DNA of 64,000 nt from Rhodanobacteraceae bacterium. Its GTDB lineage: Bacteria > Pseudomonadota > Gammaproteobacteria > Xanthomonadales > SZUA-5. Shown piece after piece: positions 52,701 through 62,249 of the stretch (position 1 is the first letter of the stretch; each line of letters starts with the position of its first letter). The notes beneath the pieces were generated by a model. The model made no database searches. It worked only from the letters and a program-made list of their open reading frames with translations, and was not told where the DNA came from. The position numbers and the translations under genes were made by a program. The stretch spans positions 47,780 through 111,779 of the forward strand of contig JADJPR010000015.1 in assembly GCA_016713135.1 (NCBI GenBank). Direction: 5' to 3'.

Positions 52701-53885
52701 GCTGAACGAGCCGCCCACGTAGACCAGGTTGCCAGCGACCGCCAGTGAATTGGCCTGGCGATCAAGGCCATCAGCGAGCGCTGACCAGATGCCGTTGCGA
52801 TATCGGGCGATGTTGGGCGCCGCCGTGGCGCCCGCGGAGTAGAAACTGCCGACCAGGTACAGGTCGTCGCCGACCACGGCCAGCGCCATGGCCCTCGGCG
52901 TGTCGCCGACTGAGGTCAGGGAGGCAAGCGTGGACCAGATATTTCCGTCCCAGCGGGCGACACTGCTCCCGCCGCGGATCAGATCGCTGCCGAGGAAAGC
53001 CAGCGAGTAGACATATTCGTCGGTGCCCTCGCCGAGGGAGTGCCAGGCGCTGCCGTCCCAGCGGGCAACGCCCCTGGCCGGCCGCCCCCCGATCTCGGTG
53101 AAGCTGCCGCCTGCGTACACCTCGCCAGCGCGCGCGGCCAGCGCATTCACCGAACCGTTGGCGCGAGTGCCCAGCGCCCGCCAGGCCTGGCCATCCCATT
53201 GCATGACCGGGGCCAAATCGCCGCCCACATACAGCGAGTTGCCCGACACGGCCAGCGCGCGCACGCGGAAATCGACGCCGGCGCCCAAGGCATGCCAGGC
53301 ACTGCCGTCCCAGCGCGCGATGTTCTTCACCGGCACTCCGCCAGCGTAGGTGAACAGGCCCCCCACGTAGAGATCCGTGCCCGCCACAGCCAGGGCTTTG
53401 ACCTCGGAGACATTGAATCCCACCGATGAGGACAGTCCGATCCCGTCTCCCATCCTGGCGAAGCGACGCGTGCGCGGGTCGTAGGCGACCATCGTTGCCG
53501 ACCGCACGTCATCGCACTGGGTGAAGTTGCCGCCGAGGTAAACGATGCCTGACGGCATCACAGCGATTGCATCCGGATCCGCGTTACAGCCCCGCGAGAG
53601 GCCAAAGACCTTGTCGGTGGCGGACGGCGCATCCCGGGGGACGAACATGGGGGTGCCGTCCGCAGCGGTCTGCATTCGCAGGCCGCCCGGATCCAGGGTG
53701 CCGGAATAGCCGGCCGGCAACTGCAGCCTGCCCTGCGCATCCAGGTAACTGGCCAGCGCGGGCGGGGCGCCTGGATGGGTGCTCCCGGCGGCCAGGGCCG
53801 GCGTCAGGGCGGGGCCAGCCAGCAGAAATGCGCTCAGCAGGGCATTGGCCGCGACTGCGCGCAGGCTGCGTCGGATCGACCTCAT
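49719..53885 (-). CDS. Giant secreted Kelch/propeller-like protein with shared C-terminal domain
   Basis: A 1388-residue protein with a signal peptide (about 1-33). Residues ~95-620 carry about a dozen repeats of the form GGxFTxAGGxxAxNVARWDGxxWxxLG (delta-60/choice-of-anchor type). Residues ~640-1130 hold TolB/PD40-like units (ASNLVEGDNDTLNDVFVRDP, SVASNLVEDDTNDASDVF). The last ~245 residues (49719-50470) repeat the C-terminal domain of the 32126-35206 protein. GAGG lies 8 nt upstream of the ATG at 53885, within the tail of the preA fragment. Likely secreted or surface bound; function unknown. Confidence 0.74.
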   Translation of the reverse strand: MRSIRRSLRAVAANALLSAFLLAGPALTPALAAGSTHPGAPPALASYLDAQGRLQLPAGYSGTLDPGGLRMQTAADGTPMFVPRDAPSATDKVFGLSRGCNADPDAIAVMPSGIVYLGGNFTQCDDVRSATMVAYDPRTRRFARMGDGIGLSSSVGFNVSEVKALAVAGTDLYVGGLFTYAGGVPVKNIARWDGSAWHALGAGVDFRVRALAVSGNSLYVGGDLAPVMQWDGQAWRALGTRANGSVNALAARAGEVYAGGSFTEIGGRPARGVARWDGSAWHSLGEGTDEYVYSLAFLGSDLIRGGSSVARWDGNIWSTLASLTSVGDTPRAMALAVVGDDLYLVGSFYSAGATAAPNIARYRNGIWSALADGLDRQANSLAVAGNLVYVGGSFSYAGDVAAPRAAVFNGVGWSPLGTDVPPGIDGSVNALLLDGDRLIVAGAFSASGGLPANNISVWNGAFWDPNQFGPGVGDELASVYELANYAGQLCAGGRFETAGGRPARNVACWDGREWSALGDGPNGWVYAMIEHAGELYVGGYFTSAGGVAASNVARWNGNRWAPLGGAAGDGVNVGVSAIVVHQGDIHVAGAFTQAGGGPAVGVARWRDDTWTALGAGLVSAQPGDITINALVSDGGHLYAGGRYNLLFGTSSAAYIARWDGSAWSYLADGSRRHPNGGVGSMVLLDDGLYVNGGFLAADGQPVNGLAFWDGTAWRAIPGPNTVMVADGPTLIAGVQALRESPLASLQSRAAGGANAISTEIAVSRTRARIVFSSYASNLVEGDNDTLNDVFVRDPLSGAMSRVSDAAASLSGATTEAYSEPAVSSDGAVVAFTGSAGQVYAVANGAARVVSSSAAGALGNGTSGAPQVPGLGARVVFASQASNLLLQADGNGPVSDIYAKDLANGTVTLLSTGPGGEPANGGSYGPWASDDGLAVAFFTSATNLADAGANGNPGFFRQAVLLRGGERPARLYLSRNLVTGELGNGDTYDVRITPDGRFGVFASVASNLVEDDTNDASDVFRFEVADGRLVRLERVSTSIHGRQANGGSYRPSISDDGQFVAFESGANNLVPIDRGGYVDVFVKWMANGELQRLRSNGNGTSPVLSGDGLTVAFISAGQRSLGDVYAVDLRERGPGYYTGPLDEPSVSQLALPAPIPANSSCPHGFFVTQAGDGPGAGLTSGTFGMEVLLDEPGTRTLAGGLNFGGLIDSGQVGFAGFNIRNERNEPQRVEVRLAGSPASSSSGSLPVRVRIARRTATSSDTVFEATPTISLDTPFVGSADVAPGFYEVTVGALSGTVGGAAEGQFFFGLSTHYLDRPGGGFDGGAVVGGYHAPHPFGGVSGFAAFCLATPHSASVRLLSQPSYGLAGARDLRLRLIETQGREVFVVPAD

Positions 53886-53889
53886 CGGA

Positions 53890-54158
53890 TTACCTCGCGG
53901 TCCAGTTGCGGCAGGAACCGTCATCGACGGGATCCATGGAGATGCAGCCGTTGAACGGACAGACGTACATGCACAATGTGCAGCCGACGAATTCCGCGTC
54001 GACTGCCTCGAACATCCGCACCAGGTCCCTTTCCTTGGTGATCGCCTGGTGCGAGGTCTCCTCGCAGGCGACGGGCAGAGCCCGCATGTGTCGCACTTGT
54101 CCAGGCGGATGCCCGCATTGACTTCAAGCTTCAGGTTCAGGGACCCCCAGCCGGCCAC
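53890..54158 (-). pseudogene. Fragment of the preA C-terminal ferredoxin domain
   Basis: WGSLNLKLEVNAGIRLDKC and then, after a one-base shift near 54078, VACEETSHQAITKERDLVRMFE and CTLCMYVCPFNGCIS match the last ~85 residues of PreA (54567-55838), including both 4Fe-4S cysteine clusters. The fragment stops after RNWTAR where intact PreA has a longer tail. It lies directly upstream of the giant propeller gene, and its end contains that gene's ribosome site. Confidence 0.82.
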
Positions 54159-54566
54159 GTATGCGCGCCATTGCCGAAGACCGTAAAGAATAGCAAATCA
54201 AAGACCACCTTGCGCAGTTCGCGGCTCAGTGCATGCGGCGGGCTCATGCCGTCAAACCGTCCTCACGTGCGCCGCGCATGGCTGCGGTGCGTGGTTCCGA
54301 GGCCTGATGGCGGTTTGGTGACGCTCGCGGTGCCCTCTGTCGCGCCGCTTGCGTCAGGATCGGTAGCGGCAGCATTCAACTGATTGTCTTGATCACCGAG
54401 CGCGCCGTGATCGTGCACATCATCACATCGGCGAGCCGACCCTCGCGCCAAGCATTGCGCGGTCCCGGCCCCGTCTCTGTTCGCCGGCACCGTCCGCGCC
54501 ATGCAGAACAATGCGTGCCCTGCGATCGCCCGCAGGGTGTCTCGCAGATGGCTCGTCGGTGATCCT
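54159..54566. other. Gene-free region between preA fragment and preA
   Basis: About 400 bp; I see no gene, hairpin family or palindrome of note. The composition is slightly less GC-rich near 54180-54210. It may be decayed coding sequence from whatever event produced the preA fragment. Confidence 0.45.
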
Positions 54567-55838
54567 TCAGGCGCTCTCGGTCTTGCGCATCGGGTTGTTC
54601 GGGTGGGTGGTCCAGTTGCGGTAGGAGCCGTCGTCGACGCGCTTCATGGTGATGCAGCCGTCGACCGGGCAGACGTGCATGCACAGATTGCAGCCCACGC
54701 ATTCTTCATCGACGACTTCGAACATGCGCACGCCGTCCTTCTCCTTGGTGATCGCCTGGTGCGAGGTGTCCTCGCAGGCGATGTGGCAAAGGCCGCACTT
54801 GACGCACTTGTCCTGGTCGATGCGCGCCTTGATGTCGTAGTTCATGTTGAGGAATTGCCAGTCGGTGACGTTCGGCACGGCCTTGCCGACGAAGTCATCC
54901 AGGCGCTGGTAGCCCTTGCTGTCCATCCAGTTCTTCAGCCCGTCGATCATGTCGTCGACGATGCGGAAGCCATAGTGCATCGCCGCGGTGCACACCTGCA
55001 CGGTGCCGCAGCCCAGCGCCATGAACTCCGCGGCGTCGCGCCAGGTGCCGATGCCGCCGATGCCGCTGATCGGCTTGCCGTGGGTCGCCTTGTCGCGCGC
55101 GATCTCGGCGACCATGTTGAGCGCGATCGGGCGCACCGCCGGGCCGCAGTAGCCGCCGTGCGTGCCCTTGCCATCGACCGTCGGTGTCGGCGCCATCAGG
55201 TCGAGGTCGACCGTGGTGATCGAGTTGATCGTGTTGATCAGCGACACCGCATCGGCACCGCCCTTGAACGCGGCGCGCGCGGAGGTGCGGATGTCGGTGA
55301 TGTTGGGTGTCAGCTTGACGATGCACGGCAGCTTCGAATGCAGCTTGACCCAGCGGGCGACCATCTCCACGTACTCGGGCACCTGGCCGACCGCCGAGCC
55401 CATGCCGCGCTCGCTCATGCCGTGCGGGCAGCCGAAGTTGAGTTCCACCGCATCCGCGCCGGTGTCCTCGACCATCGGCAGGATGTACTTCCACGAGGCC
55501 TCGTCGCAGGGCACCATCAGCGAGACCACCATCGCGCGGTCCGGCCACCGCCGCTTGACCTCGGCGATCTCCTTCAGGTTCACCGCCAGCGGCCGGTCGG
55601 TGATCAGCTCGATGTTGTTCAGCCCGGCGATGCGCCGCTCGCCCAGGCGCACCGCGCCGTAGCGCGAACTGACGTTGACCACCGGCGGATCCATCCCGAG
55701 CGTCTTCCACACCACGCCGCCCCAGCCCGCCTCGAAGGCGCGGTTGACGTTGTAGGCCTTGTCCGTCGGCGGCGCCGACGCCAGCCAGAAGGGATTCGGC
55801 GAGCGCACGCCGATGAAGTTGCTCGAAATGTCAGCCAT
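54567..55838 (-). CDS. preA: Dihydropyrimidine dehydrogenase subunit PreA
   Basis: A 423-residue FMN protein plus C-terminal ferredoxin domain. The barrel has FIGVRSPNPFWLASAPPTDK, ELNFGCPHGMSERGMG and GTHGGYCGPAVRP (the latter with the active-site Cys region), then ISGIGGIGTWRDAAEF. Two 4Fe-4S motifs follow: CVKCGLCHIACE and CVGCNLCMHVCP. With PreT it reduces uracil and thymine to dihydro forms using NADH. ATG at 55838 was chosen by homology; the frame upstream reads through repeat DNA. It lies downstream of preT on the same strand. Confidence 0.95.
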   Translation of the reverse strand: MADISSNFIGVRSPNPFWLASAPPTDKAYNVNRAFEAGWGGVVWKTLGMDPPVVNVSSRYGAVRLGERRIAGLNNIELITDRPLAVNLKEIAEVKRRWPDRAMVVSLMVPCDEASWKYILPMVEDTGADAVELNFGCPHGMSERGMGSAVGQVPEYVEMVARWVKLHSKLPCIVKLTPNITDIRTSARAAFKGGADAVSLINTINSITTVDLDLMAPTPTVDGKGTHGGYCGPAVRPIALNMVAEIARDKATHGKPISGIGGIGTWRDAAEFMALGCGTVQVCTAAMHYGFRIVDDMIDGLKNWMDSKGYQRLDDFVGKAVPNVTDWQFLNMNYDIKARIDQDKCVKCGLCHIACEDTSHQAITKEKDGVRMFEVVDEECVGCNLCMHVCPVDGCITMKRVDDGSYRNWTTHPNNPMRKTESA

Positions 55839-55854
55839 GTGTCGCTCCGATAGT

Positions 55855-55893
55855 GGCCGGTTCAACGCGGAGACGCGGAGAACGCGGAGAAAA
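55855..55893. repeat. Half copy of the CGCGGAGA element upstream of preA
   Basis: GGCCGGTTCAACGCGGAGAC followed by two further CGCGGAGA-type words, ending AACGCGGAGAAA at about 55892. It starts 17 bp upstream of the preA ATG. The boundary GGCCGGTT is the same as at 19866 and (inverted) at 56500. Confidence 0.75.
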
Positions 55894-56108
55894 TCAGTGG
55901 GATCAATCGTCAAGGGGTTGATGACGCGTTGCCTCGCTGGCGGATCCGCGGGTCGTTCAAACCAGCTGTTTGACGCGGACGATGCCGTCAAAAGCTGCGC
56001 GGTGCGTTCTAGAAATTCGAGGACTTCAGTCGACGACCGCTTTTCCCATCAAGTCATCCGGTAAGCATCCAAGCAATTCGACCTTGTGGATCGCGGCTGC
56101 CTATCACC

Positions 56109-57836
56109 TCAAGCCGTCAATCGCAATTGATCCGCCAAGGACTGAATGCTGACTCGAGCAGACCGGGCAGGTCGGTGGACTACTATCGCGACGTCGATAC
56201 GGCTTGCGACACGTCGCATCCACCTGGATCTCCCGGAGTGCGGCGCTCTCGCAGTTGCAGCTCTGACTGCATGCGGTGAACTGCGCCCGTCGGCCGAATC
56301 CAGGACGCAGGCCTGGAGCAAGAGGTCGCGAGGGTGGACCTCGATCGCCGCCCCGATCAGTGCGTCCTTCCGTACGGCACCTCCGCCCATGATCGATCCA
56401 GACCGCTCTGCTTTTCCTCTGCGATTCTCTGCGTCACGCTTCGCTCCACCGGCCATGGCCTTTTCTCCGCGCCTCCGAGTCTCCGTCCAGCTTAACCGGC
56501 CCCGACTATCGACCAAGGGCAGGTGAATGGCCGCCGCCGCGCGCTTGCCGTTTTCGACGGATTGCACGGTGAGGTCGACTTTGCCGCCGACGCAGTCGCC
56601 GCCGGCCCAGACTTTCTCGATGGTGGTGTGGTACTCGGCGTCGACCGCGATGCGCCCGCCCTTGAGCGCGGGGCCGGTGACGGGGTCAAGGACCTGGCCG
56701 ATTGCCTTGAGCACGCTGTCGGCGGCGAGGGTGAAGCGCTCGCCGGTGTCCTGCGGACGGCCATCGGCGCCGGGGGCGGTGTAGGCAAACTCGATGGCGC
56801 TGACCGCGCCGTCGGCGTCGTGGATGGCCAGCGGGCGCGCCCAGTGGACGATGCGCACGCCCTCGTCGCGCGCGAAAGCCTGTTCGACCACCGTGGCGCC
56901 CATGGTCTCGGGGCCGCGACGGTAGACCAGGGTGACTTCCTCGGCGCCCAGGCGGCGCGACTGGATCGCGGCATCGATGGCAGTGTTGCCGCCGCCGATC
57001 ACCACCACGCGGCGGCCGACGGGCAGGCGCGAGAGATCCGCGCACTGGCGCAGCTCGGCAATGAAGTCGACCGCGTTGCGCACGCCGTCCAGGTGCTCGC
57101 CGGGCACGCCGAGCGCATTGACCGCGCCGAGGCCGAGGCCGAGGAAAACCGCGTCGAATTCGCGCAGCAAATCGTCCAGCGCCAGATTGCGGCCAAGTTC
57201 GCGGCCGTGCTCGACGCGGATGCCGCCGATGCCGAGCAGCCAGTCGATCTCCTGCTGCGCAAAGCCTGGCACCTTGTAGGCAGCGATGCCGTACTCGTTG
57301 AGGCCGCCGGACTTCTCGCGCGCCTCGAAGATCACGATGTCATGGCCCTCGCGTGCCAGCGCATGTGCGCAGGCCAGGCCCGCCGGCCCGGCGCCGACCA
57401 CCGCGATGCGCTTGCCGGTGGCGGCGGCGCGGGTGAACAACTGCGTGCCGCTCGGGTAGACCCAGTCGGTCGCATAGCGCTGCAGTGCACCGATCTGCAC
57501 CGGCTTGTCGTCGTCCTTGTTCCTGACGCAGGCGCCTTCGCACAGGATCTCGGTCGGGCACACGCGGGCGCAGGCGCCACCGAGGATGTTCGCCGACAGG
57601 ATGTCCGTCGCCGCGCCCTTCAGGTTGTCGGTGCTGATCCGCTTGATGAAGCTTGGAATGTCGATTCCGGTCGGGCAGGCCACGGTGCAGGGCGCGTCGT
57701 AGCAGTAGAAACAGCGCTGCGCCGCGACAAGCGCCTGCTGCCGCGTCAGCGGCGGCGCGATGTCGGCGAAATTCGCTGCGAGTTGCTCGGCACTCAGGCG
57801 CCCGGGCTGGATATCGGCATGGGTCAGTCGGGTCAT
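56109..57836 (-). CDS. preT: Dihydropyrimidine dehydrogenase subunit PreT (stop displaced)
   Basis: Starts MTRLTHADIQPGRL. The N-terminal Fe-S region is CFYCYDAPCTVACPTGID with CARVCPTEILCEGAC, followed by FAD-binding GAGPAGLACAHAL and NAD-binding GGGNTAIDAA. The family domain ends at about residue 440 (AAAIHLPL). It feeds electrons from NADH to PreA. As read the frame continues about 130 residues through repeat DNA to 56109. Dropping one G from the CGGGGCC run at about 56498-56503 would end it at TAA 56492-56494 (447 residues), which is probably the real end. Confidence 0.9.
   Translation of the reverse strand: MTRLTHADIQPGRLSAEQLAANFADIAPPLTRQQALVAAQRCFYCYDAPCTVACPTGIDIPSFIKRISTDNLKGAATDILSANILGGACARVCPTEILCEGACVRNKDDDKPVQIGALQRYATDWVYPSGTQLFTRAAATGKRIAVVGAGPAGLACAHALAREGHDIVIFEAREKSGGLNEYGIAAYKVPGFAQQEIDWLLGIGGIRVEHGRELGRNLALDDLLREFDAVFLGLGLGAVNALGVPGEHLDGVRNAVDFIAELRQCADLSRLPVGRRVVVIGGGNTAIDAAIQSRRLGAEEVTLVYRRGPETMGATVVEQAFARDEGVRIVHWARPLAIHDADGAVSAIEFAYTAPGADGRPQDTGERFTLAADSVLKAIGQVLDPVTGPALKGGRIAVDAEYHTTIEKVWAGGDCVGGKVDLTVQSVENGKRAAAAIHLPLVDSRGRLSWTETRRRGEKAMAGGAKRDAENRRGKAERSGSIMGGGAVRKDALIGAAIEVHPRDLLLQACVLDSADGRSSPHAVRAATARAPHSGRSRWMRRVASRIDVAIVVHRPARSARVSIQSLADQLRLTA
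56407..56500. repeat. Inverted CGCGGAGA-family element at the preT 3' end
   Basis: Contains CTCTGCGATTCTCTGCG words (56417-56434) then TTTTCTCCGCGCCTCCGAGT and the end AACCGGCC at 56494-56501, the inverse of the family boundary GGCCGGTT. It overlaps the end of preT. Confidence 0.65.
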
Positions 57837-57880
57837 CGTTGGTCCTGGTTGCAGTCTCGCTCCGGGCGGTTGGTAGAGGC

Positions 57881-58044
57881 AAAGCGGGACGCAAGAACGC
57901 AGAGAGAAGCAAGAGGACGCAAGAGAAGAATGACTGGGCGCGATTATGCTGCAGTCCCCCAAAGGCCAAGGGGATGTCGCTCAGCAACCTAGGAATCTCT
58001 CGTGCTCTCTGACATTTCTCCTCTCTGCGCCCTCCGCGTCCTCT
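57881..58044. repeat. Hairpin of CGCAAGA/TCTTGCG-like words between preT and the amidohydrolase
   Basis: The left arm 57881-57930 (GCGGGACGCAAGAACGCAGA and on) pairs partly with the right arm 58015-58044 (TTCTCCTCTCTGCGCCCTCC and on). The loop includes CCCCCAAAGGCCAAGGGG. It fills the 233-bp gap between the two genes. Confidence 0.6.
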
Positions 58045-58069
58045 CCTGGCAGTTCAGGCCCAGTGTTGT

Positions 58070-59323
58070 TCAGCGCCCGGCGCGGCCGAGGATGGCGTGC
58101 AGCAGGACGTTGCAACCGGCTTCGATCCACGCGGGGGTGGCGTCCTCGATCTCGTTGTGGCTGATGCCGCCGACGCAGGGCACGAAGACCATCGAGGTGG
58201 GCGCCACCTGGGCAAGGTAGCAGGCGTCGTGGCCGGCGCCGGAGACGATGTTGCGGTGGCTGTAGCCGAACAGTTCCGCGCCGGCGCGCACCGAGGCGAC
58301 GCAGTCGGGATCGAAGGTGACCGGCTTGTAGTAGAAGATCTGTTCCAGCTTGGTGACCTCGATCTTGGTCTCCTCGGCGATGCGCGCGATGCCGGCGCGC
58401 AAATCGGCGTCCATCTTCAGCAGGGTCTCGTCTTCCGGATGGCGCAGGTCGACGGTGAAGAACACCCGGCCCGGGATCACGTTGCGCGAGTTCGGGTGCA
58501 CCTGGAGCATGCCGACGGTCGCGCACGCAAAGGGCGCGTACTTGTGGCCGATCTGGTTGACCAGGTCGATCACCCGCGCGGCGCCGAGCAGCGCGTCGCG
58601 CCGGCGCGGCATCGGCGTCGGGCCCGCATGAGATTCCTGGCCGGTGAACACCACTTCGTACCAGCGCTGGCCCTGTGCGTGGGTCACGACACCGATGGTG
58701 ACGTCCTCGGTCTCGAGGATCGGGCCCTGTTCGATGTGCAACTCGAAGGCCGCGTGGATCGGCTTGCCCATCGGCGCCTCGCCGGCATAGCCGATGCGCG
58801 CCAGCTCCTCGCCCATGGTCTTGCCGTCGACGTCCGCGCGCGAGAGGCCGTAGTCCAGGGTGAACACGCCGGCGAACACGCCGGATGCAACCATCGCCGG
58901 AGCGAAGCGCGAGCCTTCCTCATTGGTCCAGATCACCACCTCGACCGGACGCTCGGTCTGGATCCCGTGGTCATTCAGGCTGCGGATCACCTCCAGCCCG
59001 CCGAGTACACCGTAGATGCCGTCGAACTTGCCGCCGGTGGGCTGCGAATCCGCGTGCGAGCCGGTCACCACCGGCGGCAGCGAATCGTCCTTGCCGGCGC
59101 GACGCGCGAACACATTGCCCATCCGGTCGACCGTGATCGTGCACCCGGCCTCCTTGGCCCAGCGCACGAACAGATCGCGGCCCTGCTTGTCGAGGTCCGT
59201 CAGCGCCAGGCGGCAAACGCCACCCTTCGGCGTCGCGCCGATCTGCGCCATCTCCATCAGGCTGTCCCACAGGCGCTTGCCGTTGATGGCGAGCGGGGCT
59301 TGCGGCTTCAGTACGGCGTTCAT
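58070..59323 (-). CDS. Zn-dependent N-carbamoyl amino acid amidohydrolase (beta-ureidopropionase type)
   Basis: A 417-residue M20-type amidohydrolase. Metal-binding stretches are GSHADSQPTGGKFDG (about 90-104), TNEEGSRFAPAM (about 134-145) and ELHIEQGP (about 195-202), with SGAGHDACYLA near 365 and the C-terminal SHNEIED. Such enzymes cleave N-carbamoyl-beta-alanine, N-carbamoyl-L-amino acids or allantoate; in this cluster beta-ureidopropionase activity (last step of uracil breakdown) is the likely role. Same strand as mmsA upstream and preT downstream. Confidence 0.85.
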   Translation of the reverse strand: MNAVLKPQAPLAINGKRLWDSLMEMAQIGATPKGGVCRLALTDLDKQGRDLFVRWAKEAGCTITVDRMGNVFARRAGKDDSLPPVVTGSHADSQPTGGKFDGIYGVLGGLEVIRSLNDHGIQTERPVEVVIWTNEEGSRFAPAMVASGVFAGVFTLDYGLSRADVDGKTMGEELARIGYAGEAPMGKPIHAAFELHIEQGPILETEDVTIGVVTHAQGQRWYEVVFTGQESHAGPTPMPRRRDALLGAARVIDLVNQIGHKYAPFACATVGMLQVHPNSRNVIPGRVFFTVDLRHPEDETLLKMDADLRAGIARIAEETKIEVTKLEQIFYYKPVTFDPDCVASVRAGAELFGYSHRNIVSGAGHDACYLAQVAPTSMVFVPCVGGISHNEIEDATPAWIEAGCNVLLHAILGRAGR

Positions 59324-59359
59324 GGCCGACCTCCCAGGTCAGAAGGATGAGATCAAAAT

Positions 59360-59573
59360 TTCAACGCAAAGTCGCAAAGGTCGCAAAGGCAAGCAGAGCG
59401 AATGAATCGATCATCTGGACATTTCGGGTCCGATTTGCCACCTCCGCTCGGAAGACTTCCAACACTGGTGCAGGTGAGGATGCGCTGGCCGTCAGCAAGC
59501 AGCGTCCATCGCGAACCCTCCGCGAGTCTGTTCCCTTTGCGCACTTTGCGTCCTTTGCGTCTTTGCGTTGAAC
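59360..59573. repeat. Hairpin with AACGCAAAG/CTTTGCGTT words between mmsA and the amidohydrolase
   Basis: The left arm 59360-59392 (TTCAACGCAAAGTCGCAAAG and on) pairs with the right arm 59532-59573 (CTTTGCGTCTTTGCGTTGAA at its end). The loop is about 140 nt. It sits 14 bp before the mmsA stop on the one side and 37 bp upstream of the amidohydrolase start on the other. Confidence 0.78.
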
Positions 59574-59586
59574 CTGTGCTGTCGCT

Positions 59587-61113
<1,527 letters not shown>

Positions 61114-61314
61114 CGCGTTCGCTCTTCGTGTGGATGTGAAGAGCCTACTACAGAGCCGCGACGCATGGCGGCTTGTCCCCCTGAAACGGTGTTCGCACGC
61201 ACGGTCCTACGGGTGCCGCGCAGGCCGGTGTGCGGCGCAGCCGTTCACCGGCTTACCCGCGGCAAGCTCCCGCTGAGCGCGCAGCGCGCGCACAACGGGC
61301 TACTCAATCCGACC
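61114..61314. other. Short gene-free gap upstream of mmsA
   Basis: About 200 bp; no gene. There is a loose palindrome of the GGCCGGTG/CACCGGCTT type around 61222-61255, similar to the REP at 7049. It must hold the mmsA promoter. Confidence 0.45.
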
Positions 61315-62249
61315 TCAGGGCGTGAACCCATATCGCACGATGTGGAAGAACACGGGCGCCGAGAACAGCACCGAGTCCAGGCGGTCGAGCACGCCGCCGT
61401 GGCCGGCGATCAGATGGCCCCAGTCCTTGACCCCGTGGTCGCGCTTGATCGCGCTCATGACCAGTCCGCCGAAGAAGCCCATGACGTTGATCGCGAAGGC
61501 GATGGCCGCCGCCGCAGCGGACTGAACGGAGTGATCCAGAACAGCGCGGCGCCGAGCGCGGTCGAAGAGAGCACGCCGCCGATCAGTCCTTCCCAGGTCT
61601 TCGACGGCGACAGCGAGGGCGCCACTTTGCGCTTGCCGAACAGCTTGCCCCAGACGTACTGCAGCACATCGCTGGATTGCACCACGATCACCAGGAAGGC
61701 GATCAGCAGGATCTCGCGCCCGCCGTAGCCCGGAATCTGCAAGGTCACCAGCGCGGGGACATGCGAGAGGCAGAACACCGCCAGCATCAGCGCCCACTGC
61801 ACCGTGGCGATGCGTTCGAGGAAACGCTCGGTGTCGGCGCGCAGCGCAGCGACGATCGGCAGCAGCAGGAAGCCGTACACCGGGATGAAGATCGAGTACA
61901 GCCCATACCATTCGATCCAGATCAGCAGGTACTGCACCGGCAGCGCCAGGTAAAACACCAGCGCCAGCGCCAGGTGGTCGCTGCGCCGGGTGTAGGTCAG
62001 GGTCACGAACTCGCGCAGCGCCAGCAGCGACAGCAGCGCGAACAGCACGATCACGCCGGTCTTGCCGAAGGCGAAGGCGAGGGCCACCAGCCCCACCATC
62101 ACCCACCAGGCATTGATGCGGTCGTTGAGGTTGTCGATCACCGCGTGCGGCTTGCCCCTGGCCACGGTGTGGCGCAAGGTCAGCGCCACCGCGCTGGCGA
62201 ATCCGAGCACGGCGAAGATGCCGAGGAAGAGCTTGAGGGTGGTGCTCAT
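61315..62249 (-). pseudogene. Phosphatidate cytidylyltransferase (CdsA/YnbB-like), one-base frameshift
   Basis: From ATG 62249 the first frame gives a multi-helix membrane protein with LFGKRKVAPSLSPSKTWEG (CdsA signature, cation-binding region) to AALFWITPFS. The signature end (FAINVMGFFGGLVMSAIKRDHGVKDWG, HGGVLDRLDS) is in the other frame, beginning at about 61510-61530. The span of 935 bp is one base short of 312 codons. CdsA makes CDP-diacylglycerol from CTP and phosphatidate. A second genuine cdsA may exist elsewhere, so loss could be tolerated. The gene's start overlaps plsC by 4 nt. Confidence 0.85.

Noticed and set aside
54171..54383. A 70-codon plus-strand frame between the preA fragment and preA.
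   Set aside because: No ribosome site, domain or hydrophobic pattern; composition is unlike neighbouring genes.
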